Source: Salinivirgaceae bacterium
GTDB taxonomy: Bacteria > Bacteroidota > Bacteroidia > Bacteroidales > SZUA-534
Direction of reading: 5' to 3'
Assembly: GCA_017617355.1 (NCBI GenBank)
Contig: JAFZWI010000149.1
Coordinates: forward strand, 1-58,790
Length of the DNA: 58,790 nt
A program made the translations under genes and the position numbers. Under the pieces are notes generated by a model. That model had not been told where the DNA came from and did not search any database. It was given only the letters and a program-made list of their open reading frames with translations. Below, piece after piece: positions 1 through 9,900 of this stretch; position 1 is the first letter of the stretch; each line of letters starts with the position of its first letter.

Positions 1-67
1 ACATATAAGCTATGTGAGCTGCGGCTTGGTTTCCATCACAGGTGATGAATTTTTTCTCTTTTGCCAT
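1..67 (-). CDS. nifJ: Pyruvate:ferredoxin (flavodoxin) oxidoreductase, N-terminal fragment
   Basis: Only the first 22 codons lie in the window; the gene runs off the left edge. The ATG is at 67-65 and the peptide reads MAKEKKFITCDGNQAAAHIA followed by YM. This is the characteristic start of the single-chain PFOR of Bacteroidales, where TCDGNQAAAH opens the pyrimidine-binding domain I. The enzyme oxidises pyruvate to acetyl-CoA and CO2 and passes electrons to ferredoxin, and it is cytosolic and oxygen sensitive. Its presence suggests a fermentative anaerobe. It is divergent from the PAP2 gene, and a TAnnTTTG-like element lies about 100 bp upstream. The identification rests on recall of the conserved N-terminus only. 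Confidence 0.8.
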   Translation of the reverse strand, partial: MAKEKKFITCDGNQAAAHIAYM

Positions 68-162
68 CTTTTTTGTTATTAAAAATTATACGTATAAGTT
101 CTATATATCAAGTTTTTACAAACTCAGAACACCGCCGTTACAGTTCACAGCGGCACAATGCG

Positions 163-170
163 CAAAGCTA
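163..170 (-). promoter_or_regulatory. Candidate -7 element for nifJ
   Basis: The minus strand reads TAGCTTTG here, a match to the Bacteroidota -7 consensus TAnnTTTG. No good -33 TTTG is seen 19-21 nt further upstream. It would give a leader of roughly 85-90 nt before nifJ. Confidence 0.3.
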
Positions 171-272
171 ATAATTGCAAAATTGGGAATGAAAAGAATT
201 GAGCATTTTTTTTGATGATTTTGGCGAGGCGGCAAGAGAAATTATCCCACGCTGAAAATCGCAATACATTTA

Positions 273-280
273 TATTTTTG
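273..280 (+). promoter_or_regulatory. Candidate -7 element for the PAP2 gene
   Basis: TATTTTTG matches TAnnTTTG and ends 21 nt before the ATG at 302, which gives a short leader of about 15 nt. No convincing -33 element is present. Confidence 0.45.
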
Positions 281-301
281 CGAGCATTAAAGGACTGAGT
301 A

Positions 302-991
302 ATGAAGAAAACGTTTTCCGCCTATTGTGGAGTTTTTTTAGTTGTGACAATCGCCCTGGCAATCGCCTTGGCAGTATATCCGAAAGCTGAGTTGCATTTA
401 GCGGCAAACTCTTTTCACACTCCCTTTTTGGATTGGCTATTCCGCCATTACACGTTGTTTGCCGAGTTTCCGGTATATGTTGTCGCAATACTTCCTCTGC
501 TTTTCTTCAGAGCTGGTTGGACTTATATGTACGCCATTGCAGAGCTTTTGAACGGCTTTGCAACACTTGCTTTGAAACACATTTTTTCCGCCCCGCGCCC
601 GTCAGCCTTCTTTGCCAATTTGGGCATTGAACTTCCTACTGTTGAAGGTGTGGTTTTACGCCATAGCAACTCATTTCCTTCAGGACACACAGCCACTTTT
701 TTCGTATTTTTCACAATGTGCGCTTTGCTGTTATGCTATTACAAGAAGGATGATGCAAAGCGATTCTGGCTATTTTCTTGTATGATAATGCTGATAATTC
801 TAGCCTATATGGGCGGGTTCTCTCGCATCTATCTTTCGCAACATTTCCTGTCAGATGTGTTTACCGGCAGCATCATCGGTTTCATTATGCCATGCATAGT
901 ATTCGAGTTGTTCTATCGGAAACAATGGTTGGACGAAGATTGGTTCAACCGCTCGCTATTTGGATATAACGCCTATTTCAAACGCAAATAG
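302..991 (+). CDS. PAP2-family membrane phosphatase
   Basis: This 229-aa integral membrane protein carries the complete three-part PAP2 active-site signature. K92 with R99-P100 (KHIFSAPRP) forms motif 1, PSGH at 126-129 forms motif 2, and S174-R175 with H181 and D185 forms motif 3. About six hydrophobic segments surround these. PAP2 enzymes dephosphorylate lipid phosphates such as phosphatidic acid, phosphatidylglycerol phosphate, undecaprenyl pyrophosphate or lipid A (LpxE/LpxF). Which substrate applies cannot be read from the sequence. The gene converges tail to tail (18 bp apart) on a phosphoethanolamine transferase, which makes a lipid A phosphatase role (LpxF/LpxE type) attractive but unproven. 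The ATG at 302 fits the promoter element just upstream. Confidence 0.88.
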   Translation: MKKTFSAYCGVFLVVTIALAIALAVYPKAELHLAANSFHTPFLDWLFRHYTLFAEFPVYVVAILPLLFFRAGWTYMYAIAELLNGFATLALKHIFSAPRPSAFFANLGIELPTVEGVVLRHSNSFPSGHTATFFVFFTMCALLLCYYKKDDAKRFWLFSCMIMLIILAYMGGFSRIYLSQHFLSDVFTGSIIGFIMPCIVFELFYRKQWLDEDWFNRSLFGYNAYFKRK

Positions 992-1009
992 GCAAGCCGA
1001 CGACACAAA

Positions 1010-2572
1010 TCATTCAAACAAATTGTGCACCTCGTCGTAGACTGGACTATCAACCGACAGCAGATTGAGTACCGAATGGAAGACGTAATGCTGGTCGATG
1101 ACTCCGTTTTGCGGCTTGACACTCCGGAAACCGGGTGTTGTCCAAATCAGGAAGGGAATCTCATACTGCTCTTTTGGCGCTATCTTTTTAGGCACACCAT
1201 GCATAAACAGTTTGTTCTCGCCCAACGACTCGCCATGGTCCGACACATAAATGACAGCGCAATTACGGTCGGTTATTGTACTTAGCGTATCGATAAGATT
1301 GTTTAATAGATAATCGGTATAGATAATTGTGTTGTCATAGGCATTGATAAGCTCGGGCAGAGAGTCTTTGGCATTTTCGACATTCGAACATACCGGCTTA
1401 AATATCTCAAAATCTTTAGGATAGTGCGAGCTGTACTCCGGGCCGTGGCTGGTGCTTGTATGCAGAATAATCAGCACCTTGCTTTTATCGCTAGACTCAA
1501 TGCGCTGACGGACATCTGTAAACAAAAGCTCATCGAACGACTTTGGAACATTAGGATACCTTTTTGCAAGGTCTTTATCTGTCAGATACTCATCGATATG
1601 CACCGGCGGCTCGCCCCAGTTCGATGTTCGCCACGAAACATCGACGCCCGCACGGAACAAATAGTTGGGAAGAATCTCATAAAGGGCTGATGTGGCCTTA
1701 TACTCAAGTATGGCCTTCACACCCTGAGTAGTATAGGTATCATCAGAATTTGCCTGAAGTACAGTCAAATCGGACCGTTTCGAAAGCAACGGATTGGTTG
1801 GCCGATTGTAGCCGTAGAGCTGGTAGTTAGCCTTACGCGCCGATTCTCCAATTACAAGCACAACAGCAGCCTTTTCGTCATTGGTGATTGTGGCGTCGGG
1901 CAGCTTAATCTCCTCCTTGTTTTCAGCCTTTTTTATGTTGTAATGCCTGATTGTGTTCACCACATACGAATAAGGCATAACCAGACCTCCAAGCTCCGTG
2001 TCGTACTTTCCAATCCACAAAACCTGATTGAAATTGAGCAAAACCAACACCACCGCAGCCGCCAACGAGCCTCCTGAAATTATTCCAAGTCGTTTCCATG
2101 TGCCGTATTCGAACTTTTGAAGCAGGACATAGACGGCCGGCAAAACGCCAAAAATCAGAATATAGATGTAAAGCGACCATGTCATAAAGCCCGAAGCCTC
2201 GGAATAACGTGTATTAAAGACATTGCCAATCATCGGCTCGGTTATCATAGTGTGATACTTGAATACAAAAAAGACCGATGTCGCACTCAAAATATGGCAA
2301 AGGGCAATCAACACTCGACCGAAATATCTTAAGAGGAATATAAGTAGATAGCAAATCATGAAGTTGAGAACTAGCATCACAATAGCTATGCTGCTTATAA
2401 ACAACACCTTAATCCAAGCCGACATATTATAGTTGGCGGAAATGAACGAAAAGAACGGAATGTTGTATAAAACAAGGTTGACAAGACTCATAACCGCCGA
2501 AAAGAGAGTCAGACTCATCGGCTGCCGAATCTTTTGAAAGATACTTTTCAGATTAACCATACTGGACATCAT
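1010..2572 (-). CDS. Phosphoethanolamine transferase (EptA/MCR-like, alkaline phosphatase superfamily)
   Basis: This 520-aa inner-membrane enzyme has five transmembrane segments in residues 20-190 and a periplasmic sulfatase-like domain from about 235. Motifs match the EptA/MCR family: GES at 242-244 (E243 a zinc ligand), T281/T282 at the nucleophile position, HTSTSHGPEY at 371-380, SDHGESLGE with D445 and H446, and H458. The family moves phosphoethanolamine from phosphatidylethanolamine onto lipid A phosphates or core sugars and lowers affinity for cationic peptides. The usual Cys next to the nucleophile (SCGTS in MCR) is absent (DDTYTTQG). A TACATTTG -7 box at 2582-2589 would place transcription start within a few bases of the first ATG. 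The in-frame ATG at 2560 (MVNLKS) is therefore a good alternative start. Confidence 0.88.
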   Translation of the reverse strand: MMSSMVNLKSIFQKIRQPMSLTLFSAVMSLVNLVLYNIPFFSFISANYNMSAWIKVLFISSIAIVMLVLNFMICYLLIFLLRYFGRVLIALCHILSATSVFFVFKYHTMITEPMIGNVFNTRYSEASGFMTWSLYIYILIFGVLPAVYVLLQKFEYGTWKRLGIISGGSLAAAVVLVLLNFNQVLWIGKYDTELGGLVMPYSYVVNTIRHYNIKKAENKEEIKLPDATITNDEKAAVVLVIGESARKANYQLYGYNRPTNPLLSKRSDLTVLQANSDDTYTTQGVKAILEYKATSALYEILPNYLFRAGVDVSWRTSNWGEPPVHIDEYLTDKDLAKRYPNVPKSFDELLFTDVRQRIESSDKSKVLIILHTSTSHGPEYSSHYPKDFEIFKPVCSNVENAKDSLPELINAYDNTIIYTDYLLNNLIDTLSTITDRNCAVIYVSDHGESLGENKLFMHGVPKKIAPKEQYEIPFLIWTTPGFRSVKPQNGVIDQHYVFHSVLNLLSVDSPVYDEVHNLFE

Positions 2573-2581
2573 TTAACACTG

Positions 2582-2589
2582 CAAATGTA
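2582..2589 (-). promoter_or_regulatory. Candidate -7 element for the phosphoethanolamine transferase gene
   Basis: The minus strand reads TACATTTG, an exact TAnnTTTG match in the 69-bp gap after the preceding operon. It suggests the transferase has its own promoter and a very short leader. Confidence 0.45.
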
Positions 2590-2641
2590 AGCCTCAAACC
2601 GCCCAAGTTGATGCAGTTTCCGCACACACCATGCTTTGCTT

Positions 2642-4849
2642 CTACTTTATCGTGCCATACAGCTCGTCGCCTGAGAACGAGAACTGCATATAGGCTGACT
2701 GAGTGTTTGGCGTTGCCGATTTCGGTTCATTGCCAATCAGCATAACTGCCTCAGTCTTAGTGTTATCAATCTTCGACACCCACAACGGATATACCGACGA
2801 TTTGAACTCATAATGCTCACCGTCGAGCCAATTGCCATTGGCGTCAAACGAATATTGGAACATTCCAAACGAGCCGTTCAGGTTAACATCCTCGTTGTCA
2901 AGGCTTTTGATTTTACTGAATGCGCCAAACACATAGTATATGTCGTTGTTTTTAAGAATATTGACAAAATATCCGTTGAAATTCAAACTCTTGTTCCAAA
3001 GAGTCTTGAACTTTGAATCGAGGCCGACAATGCGTAAGTCACCATTCTCAACGGCAAATGGCTGATTGCTTTTCCCGCAGAACGCCACTATGTAAGAATC
3101 GCTGATATCGTTGACTATAAGTTTCTTGGGCAATGCCGCCACGCGTACCTCAACGTTTTGTTTGACATTGCCCGAACCGTCGAACAGCACCATGAAATTG
3201 CGGATAGTTCCATTCTTGGCAGTTGCAGTTACCACAGCGGCAACCTCGCCGTTTATTGGCGATGCCAAAAGACAGGTTCTGTCACCATCACCATTCTTCA
3301 ACACTTTGAGCCACTGTATATTATGAGCTGTATCGATGCTGGCCACAAACCCAAAACGCTCGCGCTTCTTAGTAACATACGTGCCCGACACTACCAGTTC
3401 CTTCTTTTCGGTAAACTCTTTATTATGAACAAAATATCCCGTTGTCCATATAGCATTTGGCGATACAAACTGGGCAAACAGCGTGTCACCATTATAGACA
3501 ATGGAATTACGATTGGCGGTTTTGCGGCGGCCCATATTCAAGACTGTGGCGGAATAATCGGAAACCGTCTTCTCGAACAATCGGTCGTTTTGCTGACGCT
3601 GCTGTTTTACATAATCGCGCAGGCCATTCTCTCCATTATAATGTTTCTCAAAAACGCAGCTGTATTTTTTTATTCCCTCCGGATTGATGTTCTTTTCGAA
3701 CACTTTCAACAACGAATCGGTATCATTACGTTTGGCGATAGCATTGTCGAAATAATCGTTAAGCGGATAATTGGCCCCCATCGACATAAAAGCAGTGTCG
3801 ATTTTATAAGAGACAAGCTGCTGCGCGTAGTTTATCTGCGACTGCTGATAGGTCAGCAACTGATTGGCCATAGAGGTGTTATCGTACTTCTGAATCTTGT
3901 TAAGCAGATAGAGCGACACCTTATAATTCGCAGGCACACCGCTGTCAATCTTGTTTTCGAGCTGCTGCATATAAATCTTATGCTGATTATCCAGCTCTTC
4001 GACATTCTTATACAAGTAACCGACCTCGCTCTCGCGCACTTCGTTGAACGTTTTTATCCACGAAGCAAAATCCCACAGCTGTATCTCTTCAGCAAGGAAA
4101 TTGGCTTGTGTAAGGCCATGCATACGATACACCACAATAGGGTTAAGCCGGTAATTGAACTTGTAGTTGAGCATCGGAAACTCAGTCAGCGACTTTTGCA
4201 GTTTTCCCAAATAGAACAACGTTGAGTCGAAATTGTGCTGCAGAGTTTCAAGTTGTTTCTCAAGCTTGTCATCAACCATAAAATAAAGGTCTTTGAGCTT
4301 ACTGTTGCGTTGGCATATATCATTAAAGATGCTTATACACTCGTTATAATTGCCTACCGCTTTGTACAAATTCTGCTTATTGTTGTCAAAATAGTTTTTA
4401 TAGATAGTCGCGTTCTTTAAATGAGTGTCAATATCTTCGCTTATCTCCAAAAAATCAGGTGTCTTGCCCTCTTTCGACTTATCAGTGTGTATCACATCAT
4501 CAAAAAACTGTCCATCCTGACGAGCAACCTTCTCATTAAAGTTGAATTTTGCCATTCCAAAATATAATTCCATATCATAAACAGCACGTTCGACCGCAGA
4601 CTCCTGCAAAAACGGATCGTAGCCAGCCACACGGCGCTCAAGGATGATGCCCAACTTATAAAGCGAAGCACAATGTGAGTTATTCTTCAAACGCGAAAAC
4701 TCCTGAAGCGTCTGATAAGCCTCATTATCAGACTGATGTCTAATACTTTCGTACACATCTTTATACTTGCCTTGCGACAATGCCGACAAAGCAAAGAACA
4801 AACCGAAAGCCAAGAATATATATCGTTTCATCGCACTTACATTTTTCAT
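2642..4849 (-). CDS. Large exported protein of unknown function, last gene of the CHAT operon
   Basis: This 735-aa protein is not recognised as a named family. A signal peptide (hydrophobic run FLAFGLFFALSAL, likely cleavage near SALSQ) predicts export. Residues about 30-440 are helical and coiled-coil rich (many K/E/Q/N, TPR-like spacing). Residues about 450-735 look like beta-propeller strands, with repeated patterns such as FGFVASIDTAHNIQW, NFMVLFDGSGN and RIVGLDSKFKTLW. The ATG at 4849 overlaps the stop of the upstream OmpA-like gene in an ATGA, implying translational coupling. A second in-frame ATG at 4831 (MKRYIF) would give a more typical signal peptide. Context suggests it acts in the periplasm or at the outer membrane with the OmpA-like and CHAT proteins. 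Confidence 0.75.
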   Translation of the reverse strand: MKNVSAMKRYIFLAFGLFFALSALSQGKYKDVYESIRHQSDNEAYQTLQEFSRLKNNSHCASLYKLGIILERRVAGYDPFLQESAVERAVYDMELYFGMAKFNFNEKVARQDGQFFDDVIHTDKSKEGKTPDFLEISEDIDTHLKNATIYKNYFDNNKQNLYKAVGNYNECISIFNDICQRNSKLKDLYFMVDDKLEKQLETLQHNFDSTLFYLGKLQKSLTEFPMLNYKFNYRLNPIVVYRMHGLTQANFLAEEIQLWDFASWIKTFNEVRESEVGYLYKNVEELDNQHKIYMQQLENKIDSGVPANYKVSLYLLNKIQKYDNTSMANQLLTYQQSQINYAQQLVSYKIDTAFMSMGANYPLNDYFDNAIAKRNDTDSLLKVFEKNINPEGIKKYSCVFEKHYNGENGLRDYVKQQRQQNDRLFEKTVSDYSATVLNMGRRKTANRNSIVYNGDTLFAQFVSPNAIWTTGYFVHNKEFTEKKELVVSGTYVTKKRERFGFVASIDTAHNIQWLKVLKNGDGDRTCLLASPINGEVAAVVTATAKNGTIRNFMVLFDGSGNVKQNVEVRVAALPKKLIVNDISDSYIVAFCGKSNQPFAVENGDLRIVGLDSKFKTLWNKSLNFNGYFVNILKNNDIYYVFGAFSKIKSLDNEDVNLNGSFGMFQYSFDANGNWLDGEHYEFKSSVYPLWVSKIDNTKTEAVMLIGNEPKSATPNTQSAYMQFSFSGDELYGTIK

Positions 4850-6906
4850 TTTCTATCAATTATTTTCACCTCGATACGGCGGTTTTGTGCCCTGTTGGCA
4901 TCTGAATTGTTTGGCACAATTGGATGCAATTCACCATAGCCTTTTGCCACAATAGCCGATTCCTTCACACCCTTTTCTTTCAGATACTTAACCGCCACTT
5001 GCGCCCTTTTTTGCGACAGAATCATATTATACCAGTCAGGGCCGACGTCGTCGGTATGAGCCGAAAGCTCAATACGCACATTATCGTTCAGTTTCATAAA
5101 CTCAATCAAGCGATTAAGCTCCTTGAACGATTCGGCATTCAGCTCGGCCGAGTTGGTCTCAAACGTAATGTTATTGAAAGTCATCTTTGTGTTCTTTGTC
5201 AGCAAATCGAGCTTAATGTTAAGTTTCTGCGTCTTGTTCGTTTTTCCGACATCGACTTTAGTGCTGCTGAAAGTGTAACCCTTTTTAGCGACATCTATTT
5301 CATAGCTGTCGCCTTCGCGCAACTCAACTATCAAGTTGCCGTCCTTGTCACGACGGGCCATAACTGTACGCGACTCGTTGCGACTGAGGTTTTTTACATT
5401 AACCAGCACAGAATCACCCTCTGCTCCCGCATCAATATCCAATATCATGACTTTTTTGGCTGGCGATAACTCAATATCCTCCTCAAACTCGTTGTAAAAT
5501 ACATCTGCAACGGCATCGAAATATATATCGCGAGGCTCAAAATGCTCACATTCAATATGAATCTTATAAATCTGGCCAATTTTTATCTGGCCTTTGTACC
5601 TGCCAGAGCCAACAGCCGACAAACTGTCTATAAGCAAATTGTTGGTTATTGAATCATAAACCGAGATTTTAGGCGACAACGGGCTGTATATCTCCTTGTC
5701 ATAAACATTCAAATAATAATTGATTGACGAAAAAATAGTCGTATCAAACTGTTTAACAACATCTTTTTCATAATACCCTGTTGTCACGTAATAATTAGAA
5801 TGTGAATATCCTGACTTTCCGTAGTCAATCTTATAGTTGCCGTTCTCGTTCAAATAAATCGAATACATCCCTTTAGCATTGGTTGTGTATTCGCCCAAAA
5901 CAGCCGATGTAATAGCATCGGTCACAACAATTTGCGCATCAACAGGCTGTTTTGTATCCAAATCGGTTATCTGACCCTTGAGCTGCATTTTGGCTTTCGG
6001 CTTATACCCAGCCGGAGCTGCAATCTGATATGTCTTGTCCGGTTGTTTTTTGGTTACTTTTCGCGGACTAGTGTTTTTTATAAATACCGACGCGTCGTTG
6101 TTCATTTTGGGCGACAAGTCGTTAAATTCGGTACTAAACTCATCAACATACTTCGGCATCTTCCAAACATTCTCGTAGATGTTCTCTGACAATACGCTCG
6201 TATAATAGATATTGAAGACATCGTCTGGCACTTTTTTACCCTCGCTTGTTGTATCGGGTCGCATTGATGAGAAGAAAAGGGTTTTCCCATCGGCGCAGAT
6301 GAAGGGCGTTTCCTGGCAACCTTCGTTAAAAGTCTGTGGAATAAACTGTGGACCAGTCCATACACCGTCTTTGTTTCTTCTATACATCACTATCTCCTTG
6401 CAGACAATGTCCTGTTTTTTTTGACTGGCTGCATCACGCTTCGGTCTAAGTAAGAAAATATAATTGTTGTCGGCAGATATTGACGGTGAAAATTCATCGT
6501 CGACCGAATTGACCGGTGCGGGAAATTTATCAAGACTTCCCCACTCGCCGTTTTCATATTTCAAGCTCATTATGTCGAACGACACACCAAAGTTTATATG
6601 AAACAGAAGCTGCGTGCCATCGTAGTTGAACGAAAAACCGCCTATTCCTTTTGGCGACTGCGGAATCAAATTGTCAAAGGCAGGTATGACCTGCGGATTG
6701 CTCCATTTTCCATTTTCAAATACCGATTCATACACGTTCTTTGTCTCGTTCTGCTCTCCAAGAAAAACGATTTTCTTTCCGTCATGAGTTATCGCCGCGT
6801 TTGTTACCGAACCCGCAAATTCGGGAAACAAATCAGTCTGCGGGAAAACGGCTAATGGCAAGACTGCCAATGCCAACAAGTATATAATGTGCTTTCTAAA
6901 CTTCAT
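4846..6906 (-). CDS. PD40 beta-propeller / OmpA-family peptidoglycan-associated protein
   Basis: This 686-aa protein has a signal peptide (cleavage near VFPQ). PD40/WD40-like propeller blades follow at about 25-310 (ITHDGKKIVFLG, FNYDGTQLLFHI, SPSISADNNYIFLL, FICADGKTLFFSS). Carboxypeptidase-regulatory-like beta domains lie at about 310-400 (KGMYSIYLNENGNYKIDY) and probably again near 470-560. An OmpA C-terminal domain occupies about 575-686, with the peptidoglycan-binding core AHTDDVG, then LSQKRAQVAVKYL, then NRRIEVKI. This order resembles PorE of P. gingivalis (TPR-PD40-CRD-OmpA) but without the N-terminal TPR part, which is supplied here by the separate upstream CHAT gene. It lies 10 bp after that gene and overlaps the next by 4 bp, so the three form an operon. 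Expected location: periplasm, anchored to peptidoglycan. Confidence 0.85.
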   Translation of the reverse strand: MKFRKHIIYLLALAVLPLAVFPQTDLFPEFAGSVTNAAITHDGKKIVFLGEQNETKNVYESVFENGKWSNPQVIPAFDNLIPQSPKGIGGFSFNYDGTQLLFHINFGVSFDIMSLKYENGEWGSLDKFPAPVNSVDDEFSPSISADNNYIFLLRPKRDAASQKKQDIVCKEIVMYRRNKDGVWTGPQFIPQTFNEGCQETPFICADGKTLFFSSMRPDTTSEGKKVPDDVFNIYYTSVLSENIYENVWKMPKYVDEFSTEFNDLSPKMNNDASVFIKNTSPRKVTKKQPDKTYQIAAPAGYKPKAKMQLKGQITDLDTKQPVDAQIVVTDAITSAVLGEYTTNAKGMYSIYLNENGNYKIDYGKSGYSHSNYYVTTGYYEKDVVKQFDTTIFSSINYYLNVYDKEIYSPLSPKISVYDSITNNLLIDSLSAVGSGRYKGQIKIGQIYKIHIECEHFEPRDIYFDAVADVFYNEFEEDIELSPAKKVMILDIDAGAEGDSVLVNVKNLSRNESRTVMARRDKDGNLIVELREGDSYEIDVAKKGYTFSSTKVDVGKTNKTQKLNIKLDLLTKNTKMTFNNITFETNSAELNAESFKELNRLIEFMKLNDNVRIELSAHTDDVGPDWYNMILSQKRAQVAVKYLKEKGVKESAIVAKGYGELHPIVPNNSDANRAQNRRIEVKIIDRK

Positions 6907-6916
6907 ACTTTATTTA

Positions 6917-9900
6917 TTAATCACCTATCACAATGAATGGAGCCCAATAATACGGCCTCGCATAGTTTTTCTCTGAAATTAACAACAATTTGGCTTTCTG
7001 CAGCAGCTCTGCATAGTTCAAATTGGCATTATCTTTGTCAAGCATCAGTTTGTAGAAAGCCACCATCATTTGCGAAGTTGAATTATCGGCGACCTTCCAC
7101 AACGAGACTAGCAGATTCTTGCTGCCCGCATATATGAAAGCCCTTGACAATCCGACTATTCCCTCTCCTTTCATTATTTTACCCAAACCTGTTTCACAAG
7201 CTGACAAAATAAGTAAATCGCACTTGAGTTTCAAACCATAAACATCTCCAGAATAAAGGATTCCTCCCTGACTGTCGTTCTTCAAACTGCTCAACTGCAC
7301 ACCCGAAAGCTCTGGCTTTTCGGAATTGACAAAGCCGTGTGTTGCCAAATGAATGTAGCGATAACGCGACACTGAATCGGCATTGAAATTCTGACGGCTG
7401 GCACATCCCCACAAGCAAGCTTTGGCTGGCTGCCCCGATTTCTGAAACATTGTGAATATGCTGCGCACCTCAGTTTCAGACGATGCTAAAGGTTCTAGTT
7501 TCCCATTGTTATTCACTTCAATATCAGTATAGTTGCGCTCATTTTTCTTGATTCGGCTATCGAGCAGAACACCTGAATACTTGCCAGTAGTGAATACAGG
7601 AGCCATGCCCAGCCATCCTTCAGTTCCATTATTTTTTTCACGGGTAATATCGCGATAATAAAGCGTGGCAGAGTAGGCGTAACTTACGGCATATTTTTTA
7701 ATCAAGAAATCGTATGATGAATAATCGTATATGGAACCAGACACCGTGCTTAACAAGAGACTTTCATAAGGAATTTGATTCAATGCGCCATCAGGAATAA
7801 TCACTAAATTCCGGATTCCTTCGCTTATGCTTTGGGGAAGCAACATGGTACATAACCGACGTGATATGTTACAATATTCCATCATCGCCTTTTGCGAAGT
7901 CTGAAGCATCGTATTTCTATATAGCTTGATTGAATCGGCAAGGTTGTTATTAGTGTTATTGGCATCAATATTAAAACTGTTGTTAGTTATGCTCATAACA
8001 TAAACACGCTCATCGCCAAGCACATACATCAACATCATCACATCTTGTTTCATTTTTTTCTGCAACTCGCCAAGTCCGATAGTATTATCAGCATATTTAA
8101 GTTGGTGGTATTCCGGGAAATCCTTTTCAAGCTGCTTAACAAAATCTTCATGCTTTTTATTGGCGGCAAGAAGACTGTCTCGCACCTGCGCTGAATTTTT
8201 CGGCTTTTCGGCAAGCATCTGCTCGAAATAGAGCACGTCCGCCGACAATCGGTTTTCCTTCTGCTGCAAATCGTATGGTATATTTGCCAATTGCATTGCA
8301 TCCTGCCCTACCATCGACTCAAGCAATGAGTTTGCCTTTCCTTTTTCAGCAAACAGGAAGGACTGCTCTTGATAGTAACGTTTTTTAGCCGCAGACAAAT
8401 CTTTGTATAACAACTGCATACAAACTTCCATTGCACCCTCGTAGCATTTCGACGCTATCTTACCAAGCTCAAGTTTGTCATTTTTAGTAAGAGCCGAGTG
8501 CCGCATCACGGCAACTATGTTGTCGCAAAGCTGGTAATGATTGAATGCGTATGTCAAATCTGCAATATTTGCCGACTGAGTATACTTTATAGTATAAGCC
8601 GAAGCCCTCAACAACAACGAGTTGACAAAAACGCTCTGGTCGTAATAGCCGGCTGCCTCAGGCAACGAGTCTTTCTTCGAATTGAAACGGTCGTGGTTCG
8701 ACTCAATTGCCAAACTATAGTTGAGAATAGCTTCATCGTATTTCCCCTGCTTCAGGTCGATATTGCCTATATTATTGTATATCAACGCCAAATATGGATG
8801 TTTGTCACCAAAAACGTTTTTATATAAATCGATCGAGCGATAATAGTAGAATTGAGCCGAATCGAGCTGGTTTGTCTGCAAGTAGGCCGTTGCAATGTTG
8901 TTGTTGGTATTGCCCACAAGCACCGGACTAACTGACTTGATGCCACCATAAATGTTGCTGGCTTTCAGATAACTGCCAATGGCCTCGTGTGTCTTCCCAG
9001 TCTTAAGGTAAACGTTACCAAGGTTGTTATATGCCTCCGCCACCTCAAGCGACTTTTCGCCATCATACTTCCGGGTTATATCGAGCGACTTTTGGAAATA
9101 GAATTGCGCAGGCCGGTAATCCTCAAGATTCTGATAGACAGTGCCTACGTTGTTATATATAGGCGCAAGCTTGCGGTCGGCTGCACTGTTCTGCTCCGTT
9201 TTAATAGCCAAAGCCTTGTTGTAATATACAAGAGCCAGCTCATACTGTCCCAATCGGTTATAGAGATTTCCCTTGTTTATGTACACATCGCTTACAGCCT
9301 GCGACGACTCGCCGCTAACTTTAACCAATATATCCTCGGAGGTGTCGAAGCACTCAGCCGACTTGTTGAAGTTGCCCAAACGGTCGTAAATGGTTCCTAG
9401 ATTGTTAAGCGTGTTGGCGTATTTGGCATTATCGGTTCCGTAGTTTTTTTGCTTGACATCAAGCGACTTGGTTGTATATGCCAAAGCCTTTTTATAATCA
9501 CCAGTTGCCTTGCAGTACAAACCGTAATTGTTGTAAAAAACATCGAGTCGGCTTTCCGGGATATTTCCATTTTCTATTATCCTCAAACATTTCTCATAAT
9601 TGGCGCCAGCATTGTCGTAATCGTGCAAGTTATACAAAGCGTTGGCATAATTGGCGTATAAATCAATCAGTTGCGGGTTTTGTTCACCCATAGCGGCCGA
9701 CTTAACCGACAGGCTGTAGGCGTAAATATCAACCGCACGTTTGAAGTCCTCGGCCGCAATATAAGCCGATGCAATATTCTCCCGTGCAGACAAAGTTCTT
9801 ACACTCGCGTCTCCAAACTGAGCTGACAATATATCGTACGCCGCCTGATAGCTGCGCGTTGCCGAATCGATTTTGTTGTTTTTAAAATACTCATTGCCCA

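Noticed and set aside
3158-4225. A 355-codon open frame on the plus strand
   Set aside because: It lies wholly antisense to the well-supported exported 735-aa gene, has no recognisable domain and has a composition typical of an antisense shadow.
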